From Fimbriimonadaceae bacterium (GTDB taxonomy: Bacteria > Armatimonadota > Fimbriimonadia > Fimbriimonadales > Fimbriimonadaceae), in assembly GCA_019187105.1 (NCBI GenBank), contig JABAQM010000001.1:248001-312000 (forward strand): a stretch of 64,000 nt of DNA. The letters are read 5' to 3'. A model generated the notes under the pieces. The model did no database searches. It was not told where the DNA came from and saw only the letters and a list, made by a program, of their open reading frames with translations. Below, piece after piece: positions 16,748 to 25,519 of this stretch; positions within the stretch are counted from its first letter, which is position 1; each line of letters starts with the position of its first letter. The translations under genes were made by a program, and so were the position numbers.

Positions 16748-17218
16748 ATGAAGAACATTTTTCGAGTTTTGACAGTCGCTGCCGTAGCTATGTCGCTTAC
16801 GGCCGTCGGATTTGCCCAGACCCCTGGTCCTAAGGGCAACAAGCAGGGCTTCCAGGGCAAGGGTCCTGGAGGAAAGGGCTTCGGTGGTCGCATGCGCGGC
16901 ATGAGCAAGGAGTTTCTCGCCAAGCTCAATTTGACTGCAGACCAGCAGAAGAAGGTCGAGGCGCTTGAAAAGTCGACCCAGTCCAAGGTTCAGGCGATTA
17001 TGAACACGGACGGCGATCGAGAAAGCAAGATGAAGAAGATGCGCGAGGTCATGCAAGGCCATCGCGACGCCATGGGCAAGATTCTGACGAAGCAGCAGCA
17101 GGAGCAGATGAAGAAGATGATGGCGGAAGCTCGTGCTAAGCGCCAGAAGGACGGCAAGGGTCCGGACGGCAAGGGCGGCAAGCCGACGTTAAACAAGAAA
17201 CCCGGCGGCGGCCGCTAG
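16748..17218 (+). CDS. Spy/CpxP-like basic periplasmic protein
   Basis: A 156 aa exported protein: signal peptide (VLTVAAVAMSLTAVGFAQ), a Gly/Lys-rich segment, then a Met/Gln/Lys-rich helical region containing LNLTADQQKKVEAL, which matches the LTxxQ motif of Spy/CpxP envelope chaperones. The tail is again Gly/Lys-rich. GGGAGG precedes the ATG by 8 nt, and a strong terminator follows. Its role as a periplasmic stress chaperone is an inference from the motif and composition. Confidence 0.75.
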   Translation: MKNIFRVLTVAAVAMSLTAVGFAQTPGPKGNKQGFQGKGPGGKGFGGRMRGMSKEFLAKLNLTADQQKKVEALEKSTQSKVQAIMNTDGDRESKMKKMREVMQGHRDAMGKILTKQQQEQMKKMMAEARAKRQKDGKGPDGKGGKPTLNKKPGGGR

Positions 17219-17260
17219 TTTAAGCGTTCTAAGGTTTAGGTCCTCCCCCTAGGGCCAACC

Positions 17261-17300
17261 AGCGGTGCGGAATTTCCAAGCTCCCCGCACCGCTTTTTTT
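17261..17300 (+). terminator. Rho-independent terminator after the Spy-like gene
   Basis: Ten-bp perfect stem AGCGGTGCGG / CCGCACCGCT with a 14-nt loop, followed by seven T. Confidence 0.9.
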
Positions 17301-17307
17301 CATCAGG

Positions 17308-17323
17308 TGTGATCTATATCACA
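17308..17323 (+). promoter_or_regulatory. CRP/FNR-family binding palindrome
   Basis: TGTGATCTATATCACA is an exact TGTGA-N6-TCACA site, the consensus of cAMP-receptor-type regulators. It lies directly after a terminator and about 45 nt before the start of the next gene, where it could activate or repress it. No CRP gene is in view. Confidence 0.65.
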
Positions 17324-17368
17324 GAGTGACTACTCCGGCGCAGCCACTCTAGAGCGGAGGTGGTAGGG

Positions 17369-17779
17369 TTGCAATCAATTGTAGAGGGTCGCAGACTCGT
17401 TCCCCAGGCTCCGGCAAGTCTCTTGCAGGCTACGCTGACGTTTGACACACGGTCCGTCGGCAAGTGTAGCGACATGGAAGTCTCGGTTACCCTGTCCAAT
17501 CGTGACAACGTCGCGTTCTGCGTGGGTTCGGTCGGCAGCGATCAGGAGTGGCCGGAAATGTCGACGGTGTCGATTTCGATTCCGATTCACGAAACGGTCG
17601 ACTGGGATACGTGCTCAAAGGGTTCCGTGCTCATTCGGGCCGCAAGGAACCACCCCATCGCCTGGGGGTTCCACTTGACGCTCTTCCTCGAGTTCGAGAA
17701 TGGCGCTTGGTGGCAGGTGAGTTGGCAGGACGCCTCGTTGGAAGGCGACGTTCCCGCGTTTCGCGGCACTTGGAACTAG
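17369..17779 (+). CDS. Uncharacterised protein
   Basis: About 136 aa, cytosolic by appearance and rich in beta strands and Trp (IPIHETVDWDTCSKGS, GAWWQVSWQDASLEGD). I recognise no family. TTG 17369 is chosen because GGAGG lies 8 nt upstream; GTG 17360 is in frame but overlaps that site. A CRP-type palindrome lies upstream. Its stop shares a CTAG with the convergent ATL gene. The protein resembles the product at 21697 in size and style (short beta-rich, W/F-rich), but I see no clear alignment. Confidence 0.65.
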   Translation: MQSIVEGRRLVPQAPASLLQATLTFDTRSVGKCSDMEVSVTLSNRDNVAFCVGSVGSDQEWPEMSTVSISIPIHETVDWDTCSKGSVLIRAARNHPIAWGFHLTLFLEFENGAWWQVSWQDASLEGDVPAFRGTWN

Positions 17780-18093
17780 GAGTTCTCTCCTGCAAACCAA
17801 AAAAACGAGGCTGGAATGCGGTCTTCGACCATGGCCACGCCTTCGTCTGCCAACAGTTGCCGCTGGTCGGCTCCGAATTCGGGCCCGCGCTTGTCCAGAG
17901 GCAATCTCCCATCGGCTCCGACGACTCGCCACCAAGGCGCATCGAGCGAGGCGGAGCGGATCATCCGTCCCACGAGCAGCCCGCTGAGCGGGCGTTCCAG
18001 CATGCGTCCGATCTCGCCGTAGTTTGCCACCCTGCCCGGCGGAATCCGGCGGATTGCCGATTCCAGTTCTTCGAGGCGATTGCGGAAGGCCAC
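17776..18093 (-). CDS. Alkyltransferase-like (ATL) protein
   Basis: A 105 aa MGMT-fold DNA-binding domain: IPPGRVANYGEIGRML is the helix-turn-helix entry and PWWRVVGADGRLP replaces the PCHR active site, so the alkyl-acceptor Cys is Trp. ATL proteins bind O6-alkylguanine without repairing it and hand the lesion to nucleotide excision repair. It starts with GTG 18093; TAGTGT lies 6 nt upstream. It is divergent from mfd, itself an excision-repair recruiter, with overlapping -10 elements. It is distinct from the catalytically competent Ada protein at 51540. Confidence 0.88.
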   Translation of the reverse strand: MAFRNRLEELESAIRRIPPGRVANYGEIGRMLERPLSGLLVGRMIRSASLDAPWWRVVGADGRLPLDKRGPEFGADQRQLLADEGVAMVEDRIPASFFWFAGENS

Positions 18094-18098
18094 GGCGG

Positions 18099-18105
18099 TA
18101 CACTA
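18099..18105. promoter_or_regulatory. Shared bidirectional -10 (TACACTA) for ATL and mfd
   Basis: The 7-mer reads TACACT on the plus strand, 8 nt before GTG 18113 (mfd), and TAGTGT on the minus strand, 6 nt before GTG 18093 (ATL). A TANNNTA core therefore offers a -10 to polymerase in both directions. Confidence 0.6.
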
Positions 18106-18112
18106 CCTCCTT

Positions 18113-21100
18113 GTGCGCATAGCCCAATGGGTGAGCGGACTTTCCACTCTCCCCGCGCTCGAATCGGTATTTTCCGCTCAACCGGCTCCAATTCTGTGGC
18201 AGAGGACTGCCCACGAAGCAATGCCGGTGCTTGTTGCTGCCCGCTACGTTCGCGAGAAGGCGAAGTGCCTGGTCGTTACCCCCAATCACGACCGTGCGCT
18301 GGCGTGGCAGGCGAAGTTAGGCATTTGCGGCATTCCCGATAACGAGGTTCGTTTTCTTCCGAGTGGAATCTCCTCTTTATTCGAAGATTCACCGCCCGAA
18401 AATCTCGCCCTTAGCGATCGCATTGGCGCGCTTCGCTTCCTGGCCGAGGAATCTCCCGGAATAGTTCTTGCGACCGCTCCGAGTGCGCTTGAAAGGACGT
18501 TGCCTGCGGACGTTCTCGCCGAGTCGTTCGTTGAGATCCATCCGAATCAGTCGATAGATCTTCGCCAGCTAAACCGATCGATGCGCGCACTGGGCTATGA
18601 GCGAACTGAACCCGTTCGCGTGCCCGGACAGTTCAGCTTGCGAGGTGGCATTCTCGATATCTTCCCGATCGGTCGTGAGCTGCCGGTTCGCATCGAGCTG
18701 TTCGACGACCTCGTGGAGAGCATGAGGGAGTTCGACCCGCTTTCGCAGCGGTCGATCGGGAACGCCTTGTCCATTCGACTTTCTCCAACCCGTGAAACGC
18801 TCCTACCGGAAGACCTCAGTCACCAGATTGATTTGGTGGAGCGCGCGCTGCATGTCGAGGCCGCCGACCTCGCCGAGGTTGCCTCGTCGCACCTTCGGGA
18901 TCTCATCCAGTCGGACCTGGAATCGCTGGCCGCCCGAAATTTCTTCGATCGCCTCGACCTGTACCGGCCCCTGATCTATCCCGAATCGGGATGTGCCATC
19001 GATCTTCTGCCCGATACCGGCTGGTTGATTCTCGATGAGCCGACCGAGCTCGACACGGTGGCTGCCCGTGCCGAAGAAGAGCTTGGTTCCGCCTTGGAAT
19101 CTCGGGCTCGGCGGGGCGAAATTCTCCACAGCACCGCGTTTGACTTCATGCTTCCCCCTGAGCGTTTCGGTCAAACCCAGCAAACCATCCTCATGTCGGC
19201 GGTGGACGGCATGCCCAGTTGGAGCAGCCCCGAGACGAAGGTTGCGCTCGAAGCGGAATCCCTACAAGGCTATCGCGGTCGGTCAGAGGCTCTGACCCAG
19301 TCGCTAAGGAACTGGCTGGAAGCCAATTTGCAGGTGATCGTTGCCACCGACCAACCTTCACGAGCTAAGGCGGTCCTCTCGCAAGTCGAGCTCTTCCCTG
19401 CCGACACGCTCGACGACGGCAACAAGTTCGTTCAGGTGCTTGGCAATCTCGCCGGTGGATTTGTGGCGCCGGAACTCGGCTTCGCCTTGATCACGGACCA
19501 CGAGCTCTTCGGTGTGGGCCGCTTGAAGCTGCCCCAAAAGCGCTTCAGCGAAGGTGCTCCGATCGCCACGGTTCTGGACCTAAAGGATGGCGACTATATC
19601 GTTCACATCAACTTCGGGATCGGTCGTTTCCGAGGACTCGTGACCCGAGAGATCGAGGGAGTCCAGAAAGAGTTTCTCGCGATCGAATACGCTCCGCCCG
19701 ACAAGCTCTTTGTCCCTGCCGACCAGCTGGACCGGGTGCAGAAGTACCTGAACCCGGCGGAGGTCCCACCCAAGCTCAACCGGCTAACGGGTGGTGATTG
19801 GCGGAAATCGGTGGGAAAAGCGCGCGAGGAGGCCCGTGAGTTTGCCCGGGAGCTCATCCGCCTCTACGCAAAGCGCATGCAAGTCACCCGGGCGCCCTAT
19901 GGGCCAGACACGCCATGGCAGGCAGAAATGGAATCCACCTTCCCATGGGTCGAGACTCCTGCCCAGCTTCGCGCCATCAACGAGGCCAAAGCCGATCTCA
20001 AACTGGCTTTCCCGATGGATCGCTTGGTTTGTGGCGACGTTGGATTTGGCAAAACCGAGGTTGCGATCCGAGCTGCATTCAAGGTGGCTCAGTCCGGGCG
20101 GCAAGTCGCCATGCTGTGCCCAACGACCATCTTGTCCGAACAGCACTTCCGCAGCTTCACCGAACGGCTGGCGCCCTTCCCAACGCGGCTGGAGCTGCTG
20201 AACCGATTCCGCACCACTGCCGAGCGGACTGACATCCTGCGGCGACTGGAAGCCGGCGAGATCGACATTATCATCGGTACCCATGCCCTCCTCAGCCAGA
20301 CCGTTAAGTTTCATGAGCTGGGACTCGTGATCATCGATGAAGAGCAGCGGTTCGGGGTCAAGCAAAAGGAGGCGCTGAAGCACCTCCGAACGAGCGTCGA
20401 CATCCTTAGCATGTCGGCCACGCCGATACCTCGCACGCTGAGCATGGCGCTGATGGATATCCGGCAGCTCTCACTCATCAACGATCCTCCGCCAGGACGC
20501 CTGCCGGTTCGGACGTTCGTCCGGCCATTCGCCAAAGAGGTGGTGCGCGAGGCGATCCTGAGGGAGCTTGCGCGGGGAGGCCAGGTTTATTACGTCTACA
20601 ACCGCGTCGAAGGGATCTTCCACATCGCCGAGGCGCTGAGGAAGCTCGTCCCGCAAGCTCGCATCGGTGTCGGCCACGGCCAAATGTCGGAGAAAGATCT
20701 TGAGCCGGTCATGATCGCGTTCATCAAGGGCGAGATCGATATCCTTCTGAGCACGACAATCGTCGAGAACGGCCTTGATATTCCCAACGCGAACACCTTG
20801 ATCGTGGAGAACGCGGAGCGGATGGGCCTTTCGCAGCTGTATCAGCTTCGCGGACGAGTCGGGCGATCCGACCGCCAGGCATACGCTTACCTGCTGTACC
20901 AGCATGGGCGCGAACTCAACGACACGGCACTGCAAAGACTGCAAGCCCTGGCCGAGTTTTCGACACTGGGATCTGGCTACTCGCTGGCCTTCCGCGACTT
21001 GCAGATTCGCGGCGCCGGGGAGTTGCTCGGAAGCAAGCAGCACGGTGCGATGGCCAATGTCGGGTACGAGCTCTTCACGCAGCTCATCCAACAGGAGGTC

Positions 21101-21646
21101 CAATTCCTTAAGGCGCATGCGGATGGCGCACCGGATGCTGCCGGCGATGCCAAGGATCCCCTCGCCGGACTTGCCCCACTGCCGGCTTTCGACCTACCGA
21201 TCAGCGCGTTCATCCCAGACACCTACATTCGCGAGCAAGCGCAGCGGCTGTACTACTACAAGGCGCTCATGTCAGCGAGGATGGCCGATGAACTGGGTGA
21301 GGTTCGGGCCGAGCTGGTGGACCGATATGGCCGGCTGCCCCAGGAAGCTGAGCGAGCCTTTGCGGTGATGCACCTTCGAATCCGCGGACGGGACGTCGGA
21401 ATCGAGAAGCTCGACGGAACCGGCGGACGCCTAGCCGTGACGTTTCGTGAAAACGCGGGTCTTCCCCCGCGTGTGATCTCCCTGCTTGCCAGATCGAACC
21501 AAAAGGCGTTTCTCAACCGCGATACGTACGTCTGGCCCTATGCCGGAAGCGCCCTCGACGCAACCGAAGCGATGATCGAAGCAATCGAGGCGGCCTTCCA
21601 TGACATGGAAGAACAGCGGGCGCTTGCCGCAAGCTTGCAGGAGTGA
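18113..21646 (+). CDS. mfd: Transcription-repair coupling factor
   Basis: A DNA translocase that displaces RNA polymerase stalled at lesions and recruits UvrA. About 1177 aa. The N-terminal UvrB-like module (residues about 1-330) carries RGGILDIFPIGRELPVRIELF; the RNAP-interacting domain is at about 480-560 (GDYIVHINFGIGRFRGL). Helicase domains follow: Walker A GDVGFGKTEVAIR near 641, DEEQRFG near 741, and SATPIPRTLSMALM. LQIRGAGELLGSKQHG and the C-terminal TRCF domain complete it. The frame opens at TTG 18080; GTG 18113 is preferred because of the -10 8 nt upstream. Confidence 0.96.
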   Translation: MRIAQWVSGLSTLPALESVFSAQPAPILWQRTAHEAMPVLVAARYVREKAKCLVVTPNHDRALAWQAKLGICGIPDNEVRFLPSGISSLFEDSPPENLALSDRIGALRFLAEESPGIVLATAPSALERTLPADVLAESFVEIHPNQSIDLRQLNRSMRALGYERTEPVRVPGQFSLRGGILDIFPIGRELPVRIELFDDLVESMREFDPLSQRSIGNALSIRLSPTRETLLPEDLSHQIDLVERALHVEAADLAEVASSHLRDLIQSDLESLAARNFFDRLDLYRPLIYPESGCAIDLLPDTGWLILDEPTELDTVAARAEEELGSALESRARRGEILHSTAFDFMLPPERFGQTQQTILMSAVDGMPSWSSPETKVALEAESLQGYRGRSEALTQSLRNWLEANLQVIVATDQPSRAKAVLSQVELFPADTLDDGNKFVQVLGNLAGGFVAPELGFALITDHELFGVGRLKLPQKRFSEGAPIATVLDLKDGDYIVHINFGIGRFRGLVTREIEGVQKEFLAIEYAPPDKLFVPADQLDRVQKYLNPAEVPPKLNRLTGGDWRKSVGKAREEAREFARELIRLYAKRMQVTRAPYGPDTPWQAEMESTFPWVETPAQLRAINEAKADLKLAFPMDRLVCGDVGFGKTEVAIRAAFKVAQSGRQVAMLCPTTILSEQHFRSFTERLAPFPTRLELLNRFRTTAERTDILRRLEAGEIDIIIGTHALLSQTVKFHELGLVIIDEEQRFGVKQKEALKHLRTSVDILSMSATPIPRTLSMALMDIRQLSLINDPPPGRLPVRTFVRPFAKEVVREAILRELARGGQVYYVYNRVEGIFHIAEALRKLVPQARIGVGHGQMSEKDLEPVMIAFIKGEIDILLSTTIVENGLDIPNANTLIVENAERMGLSQLYQLRGRVGRSDRQAYAYLLYQHGRELNDTALQRLQALAEFSTLGSGYSLAFRDLQIRGAGELLGSKQHGAMANVGYELFTQLIQQEVQFLKAHADGAPDAAGDAKDPLAGLAPLPAFDLPISAFIPDTYIREQAQRLYYYKALMSARMADELGEVRAELVDRYGRLPQEAERAFAVMHLRIRGRDVGIEKLDGTGGRLAVTFRENAGLPPRVISLLARSNQKAFLNRDTYVWPYAGSALDATEAMIEAIEAAFHDMEEQRALAASLQE

Positions 21647-21684
21647 GCGACGGATAGGAGCCCTCGACTTCGCAATGGGGGGAC

Positions 21685-21690
21685 TAAACT
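21685..21690 (+). promoter_or_regulatory. -10 element TAAACT, leaderless start
   Basis: TAAACT ends 6 nt before ATG 21697 with no ribosome site. Confidence 0.6.
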
Positions 21691-21696
21691 GGACAC

Positions 21697-22152
21697 ATGG
21701 AACTGTCGCGCACCCTGGACCTGTGGTCTGGCCATCAGAAGGTTGTTGGCAACGTGGAGATGGCGATCTCTCCAACTGAATGCAAACTCACCCTCAACCA
21801 CAAGAACCACGCCGCGCCGGTGATCGGCAGGTTCGGGCTGGATGGCATTCGCGCGCAAGCTGAGCTGTGGCGGGAACCGCTGGAAATGGCGCTGGACATT
21901 CTGGATCGCGGGCTGGAGTTTCGCGTCGTGGATTGGTCCTGCATGGCGATGCGAGGAACACGCGACTTCGAATTGGGAGTGTCCCTTCGCACCTTCGGTA
22001 AAGACGCGGATTGGCGCCAAGTCCGGATCGGAACCAGTATGGGAGACGTCGGGGTCTTTTCGATCGAAGGTCTCGCCAAGACCGACGAGCTGCGGTCGTT
22101 CGCCGAGGGCTGCCTTGCGCTCCTCCCCGTGCCCAAGGAAACACCCGAGTAA
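21697..22152 (+). CDS. Uncharacterised 151 aa protein
   Basis: A soluble beta-rich protein with alternating strands (GNVEMAISPTECKLTLNHKN, FRVVDWSCMAMRGTRDFELG) and a helical tail (KTDELRSFAEGCLALLPVP). It has no signal peptide, membrane segment or recognised motif. It lies 50 nt after mfd but has its own leaderless-type -10. A role in repair is not supported by anything in the sequence. Confidence 0.65.
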   Translation: MELSRTLDLWSGHQKVVGNVEMAISPTECKLTLNHKNHAAPVIGRFGLDGIRAQAELWREPLEMALDILDRGLEFRVVDWSCMAMRGTRDFELGVSLRTFGKDADWRQVRIGTSMGDVGVFSIEGLAKTDELRSFAEGCLALLPVPKETPE

Positions 22153-22209
22153 GCACCGATTTCGCAGCTCGTGTCCTCGAACTTTTGGACGCTTGAATCG
22201 CGCCTAGCT

Positions 22210-22230
22210 AACGTACACTGAATGTACGTT
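22210..22230 (+). promoter_or_regulatory. 21-bp palindrome overlapping a -10 (operator candidate)
   Basis: Arms AACGTACA and TGTACGTT are perfect inverted repeats around a CTGAA spacer. TACACT (22214-22219) inside it could be the -10 of the large secreted-protein gene, with TTGAAT (22193-22198) upstream, so a bound dimer would block the promoter. Confidence 0.5.
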
Positions 22231-22271
22231 CGGCCCTAGGGCTGATGTTTTTGAAAGACGGAGGACAATTC

Positions 22272-25200
22272 ATGATTACTTGGATGGCATGGGCCGCCCT
22301 GGCCACGGGCGCCGACCTGCATGCGCTCCCGGACTTTCGCCGCGTTGACGAGCTTATCGTCGGCCGCGAATCCCGAGCTCGCATCGAGGGTCGCGCAAAC
22401 TGCTACGACTTCTCTTCCCAATACAACGTTGCTCTGGCCGAGGGCCGAAACGGGGATTTTGCGTTGGCATGGGAGAGCCGACGCCAAAACAAGGGCCTTT
22501 CGGGCGTCTATTGGCGGTCGTTTGACCGAAACGGAGAGCCGCTAAGCGCCGAACAGCGCACGACGCAAACGACCGATTTTCCGCAGGAGACCCCTTCGAT
22601 CGCGTATTCCGGCAAGGACTTTAGAGTCTCTTATTCAGCCCGAAACCGCGACCAGGAGCCGCAAACCGTACATCTGCATGACGCACGGCCAGACGGCCCC
22701 GTAAAGGGCCACAAGTCCAACCCGTTGGTTGTCTCCAACGGTGACGGCCGGTCAGCGATGGTCTGGCTCGGCGAGGTCGGCCACTTACAGACCCGGGTGT
22801 TCGCCCGTCTCGTGGATAAGGAGGGCAAGTTCGTCAAGGCGCCTTTTATGGTCCAGGCTAAAGGCGAAATCGCAAGCCAGCCGACGGTCGATGCAACCGA
22901 GAACGGATTTGTCGTCGCATGGCAGACGTACGATGCCAAAAGGAAGCCTGCAGGACTTTATGCGCGGCACTTCGACTGGAACGGCAAACCACTGACACCC
23001 GCGACCAAGGTTGCCGGAGCCGATGCGATCGAACCATCCATCGACGCCAATGGTGACCGGCTTGCGATTGGCTGGGTTCGTTCATTGCCTAACGGCAAGT
23101 TCGAGGCTCAGGCCGCTCGCTATGACCTCAGTCTACGTCGACAGGGGACCGCGATCCGCGTTGCGGGTCAGCCGGGCGACCAGAATGCAACCGCCGTCGC
23201 ACTCGATAAGAATGGCTCCCTGGCCGTTGTTTGGAATCATCGCACAGTGCTCGACACGGATCTGTTCGCTCAGGTGTTCGATGCTCAGAATCGCCCCGAA
23301 GGTCGTGCCTTTCGAGTTACTCGCGAATCAAAGGGCATGCAAGCAATGTCCGATTCGAGCGGCACAAAGCGCATTGCCATCGACAACGGCTGGCTGCTCG
23401 TGGCGTGGAACGGTAACGCCAACTTAGGCGATCCGACGTCCGCAAACTTTACTCGCATCGCACTCGACGACACGGTCACACTCGATCAATCCGTGGTGGC
23501 GGAGATCAATCGCGCAACGGACAGACTTCCGAAGCCGGCTGCATTCAAGGGCATTCCCCAGCTTGTGGTCGACATGGCCGTCACAACTAACACCGCTGAC
23601 CCGCACGATCCTCCGATCAGCGATTACAAGAACGTTAAGCACCCATGGGATGTCGAGGTTCCGATGGCGAACGGCGGATTCAACGCTTACAGCCAAACGA
23701 GCTTCACTCCGCCCGATATCAATCTTTCCGTTGGTCCTGAGTGGATCGTGGTAACGGTGAACGACGGGATCGGCTTCTATAAGAAGGACGGCACCCAGAC
23801 CTACACCAACAACATGCGGCAAACCAACGGCTTTTGGGGCCAGCTTGCCGCATCCGACAACTTCATCTACGACCCGGAAACGTTCTACGATCGTATTTCC
23901 GGCCGCTTCTTCGTTATGGCGACACAAGGCGCCGGCACTAGCTCGAACTCGGCCGCTCTTGTTGGCGTGTCCGACGACGGCAATCCCAACGGAACGTGGT
24001 ACCTCTACCGGTTCCTGACTACTGGACTGGCCGGCAACTTCTTCGACTCACCAAACTTTGGCGTCGACCACAACGTTCTGTATGTGACGGGCGACGGCTT
24101 TGGCCTCGGGTCCAACTATCCGGTGTATTGCATAGAGAAGGCACCGCTTCTTTCGGGCCAAAACCCATCGATTATCAAGTCGACCACGTTGACAACTTCC
24201 ACGCAAAGCGCCGGCATTCCGCAGGTCCAAGACAGCGCGAACAGCCGGTTCTACATGATCGAGCATAAGGAGGCCGGTACCAACACCAGTGTCGATGTCA
24301 TCGCATTGAAGGATCCGCTTGTGAATCCGACGTTCCAGCGGTTTACGCTGACGGTTCCGAGCTACGGGCCGCCTGGAGACATGCCACAGCAAGGATCCAG
24401 TTCTCGTGTCGAGAGCTTCGACGCACGGCTGTGGAGCACGAAGTGGCGCAATAACCATCTTTGGGCTACCCACCACGTCAACTCTTCACGCACGGTGGGC
24501 CGCTGGTATCAGATCGACCTCAATGGCTGGCCGACTTCGGGCAATAACCCGATTCTCGTTCAGTCCGGCAATGCAGATCCGGGTGGCTCGATCTGGATCA
24601 CTTTCCCTGCGATCGCGGTGGACGACGCCAACAACATGGCGGTTGCCTATGCTCGAGGCGCCACTACCGAGTTCTACTCGGGCGGCCACGCCTTCCGGCG
24701 GTCAACCGACGCGCTTGGAACCATCGGCAACTACACGATCGACAAGACGTCGACCGGATCCTATACGGCCGGTCGTTGGGGCGACTATAGCGGCTGCGAC
24801 TCCGACCCGGCCTACCCGGGCTTGATGTGGGGCGCAACCGAATGGGCCGAAGGCGGCAGTTGGCGCGTCTGGGTTCAACCGTTCTACGTCACCAATCAGC
24901 TGTGGCCGCTCGCATTCACGACGATCCGGGGCTCGGTTCAATCCGGGGACGTGAAGTCCCTCATCGGAGATGACGGCAACAACCTCGTCCACCGAAGCAC
25001 GATCCGGCTGAACAGCAACGACCCCTTTATCAGCGTCGAGCTGGCAACGGCTACGTTCAATCGCGGGCAGGCTTCAGCGAACGTTGTCTTCAACTACAAC
25101 GTGGACCAGGCCGGCTTCCGGCTGGAAACGGATCTGTTCGACCACTCCGCGAACCAGTGGATCAACATCGATTCGCGAGTGGCGAGCACCAGTGACACAA

Positions 25201-25349
25201 CGATCACTCTTCCCGTGGCGAACCCGACAAACTATGTCCGAAGCACCGATGGCCGCATCATGGCGCGCTACCGCGTGGTCGCAAACGGTCCGGTAGCCAC
25301 GTCCACGGTTCGAATCTTCGTCGACCGCTGGGCCTGGGTCGAGAACTAG
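22272..25349 (+). CDS. Large secreted protein with propeller-like repeats
   Basis: About 1025 aa from ATG 22272, which has GGAGG 7 nt upstream. A short hydrophobic start (MITWMAWAALATGADL) serves as the export signal. Residues about 30-390 contain repeated FALAWESR, VYWRSFDRNGEPLS, FVVAWQTYDAK and ARHFDWNGKPL units, like blades of a beta-propeller. The second half has ISGRFFVMATQ, GVSDDGNPNGTWYLYRF and WGDYSGCDSDPAYPGLMWG, a pattern I have seen in secreted proteins of unknown role. It has no catalytic motif and is followed by a strong terminator. Confidence 0.78.
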   Translation: MITWMAWAALATGADLHALPDFRRVDELIVGRESRARIEGRANCYDFSSQYNVALAEGRNGDFALAWESRRQNKGLSGVYWRSFDRNGEPLSAEQRTTQTTDFPQETPSIAYSGKDFRVSYSARNRDQEPQTVHLHDARPDGPVKGHKSNPLVVSNGDGRSAMVWLGEVGHLQTRVFARLVDKEGKFVKAPFMVQAKGEIASQPTVDATENGFVVAWQTYDAKRKPAGLYARHFDWNGKPLTPATKVAGADAIEPSIDANGDRLAIGWVRSLPNGKFEAQAARYDLSLRRQGTAIRVAGQPGDQNATAVALDKNGSLAVVWNHRTVLDTDLFAQVFDAQNRPEGRAFRVTRESKGMQAMSDSSGTKRIAIDNGWLLVAWNGNANLGDPTSANFTRIALDDTVTLDQSVVAEINRATDRLPKPAAFKGIPQLVVDMAVTTNTADPHDPPISDYKNVKHPWDVEVPMANGGFNAYSQTSFTPPDINLSVGPEWIVVTVNDGIGFYKKDGTQTYTNNMRQTNGFWGQLAASDNFIYDPETFYDRISGRFFVMATQGAGTSSNSAALVGVSDDGNPNGTWYLYRFLTTGLAGNFFDSPNFGVDHNVLYVTGDGFGLGSNYPVYCIEKAPLLSGQNPSIIKSTTLTTSTQSAGIPQVQDSANSRFYMIEHKEAGTNTSVDVIALKDPLVNPTFQRFTLTVPSYGPPGDMPQQGSSSRVESFDARLWSTKWRNNHLWATHHVNSSRTVGRWYQIDLNGWPTSGNNPILVQSGNADPGGSIWITFPAIAVDDANNMAVAYARGATTEFYSGGHAFRRSTDALGTIGNYTIDKTSTGSYTAGRWGDYSGCDSDPAYPGLMWGATEWAEGGSWRVWVQPFYVTNQLWPLAFTTIRGSVQSGDVKSLIGDDGNNLVHRSTIRLNSNDPFISVELATATFNRGQASANVVFNYNVDQAGFRLETDLFDHSANQWINIDSRVASTSDTTITLPVANPTNYVRSTDGRIMARYRVVANGPVATSTVRIFVDRWAWVEN

Positions 25350-25363
25350 ACCGCAAGTCAGCC

Positions 25364-25397
25364 GGCCCCCGCTGCGACCGCGGCGGGGGCCTTTTTT
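25364..25397 (+). terminator. Rho-independent terminator
   Basis: Nine-bp GC stem GGCCCCCGC / GCGGGGGCC with a 10-nt loop, then six T, 15 nt after the stop of the secreted-protein gene. Confidence 0.92.
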
Positions 25398-25519
25398 ATG
25401 TTCCACATCACGGGCGCCATTCTGGTTTCGATGGTGGATCGCTATATTGGCCTTATCGGACATTCTCGCAGTTTTACAGGTACGAGAGGTCGCTCGAAGC
25501 GGAAAATTCCGTTCAGGTA

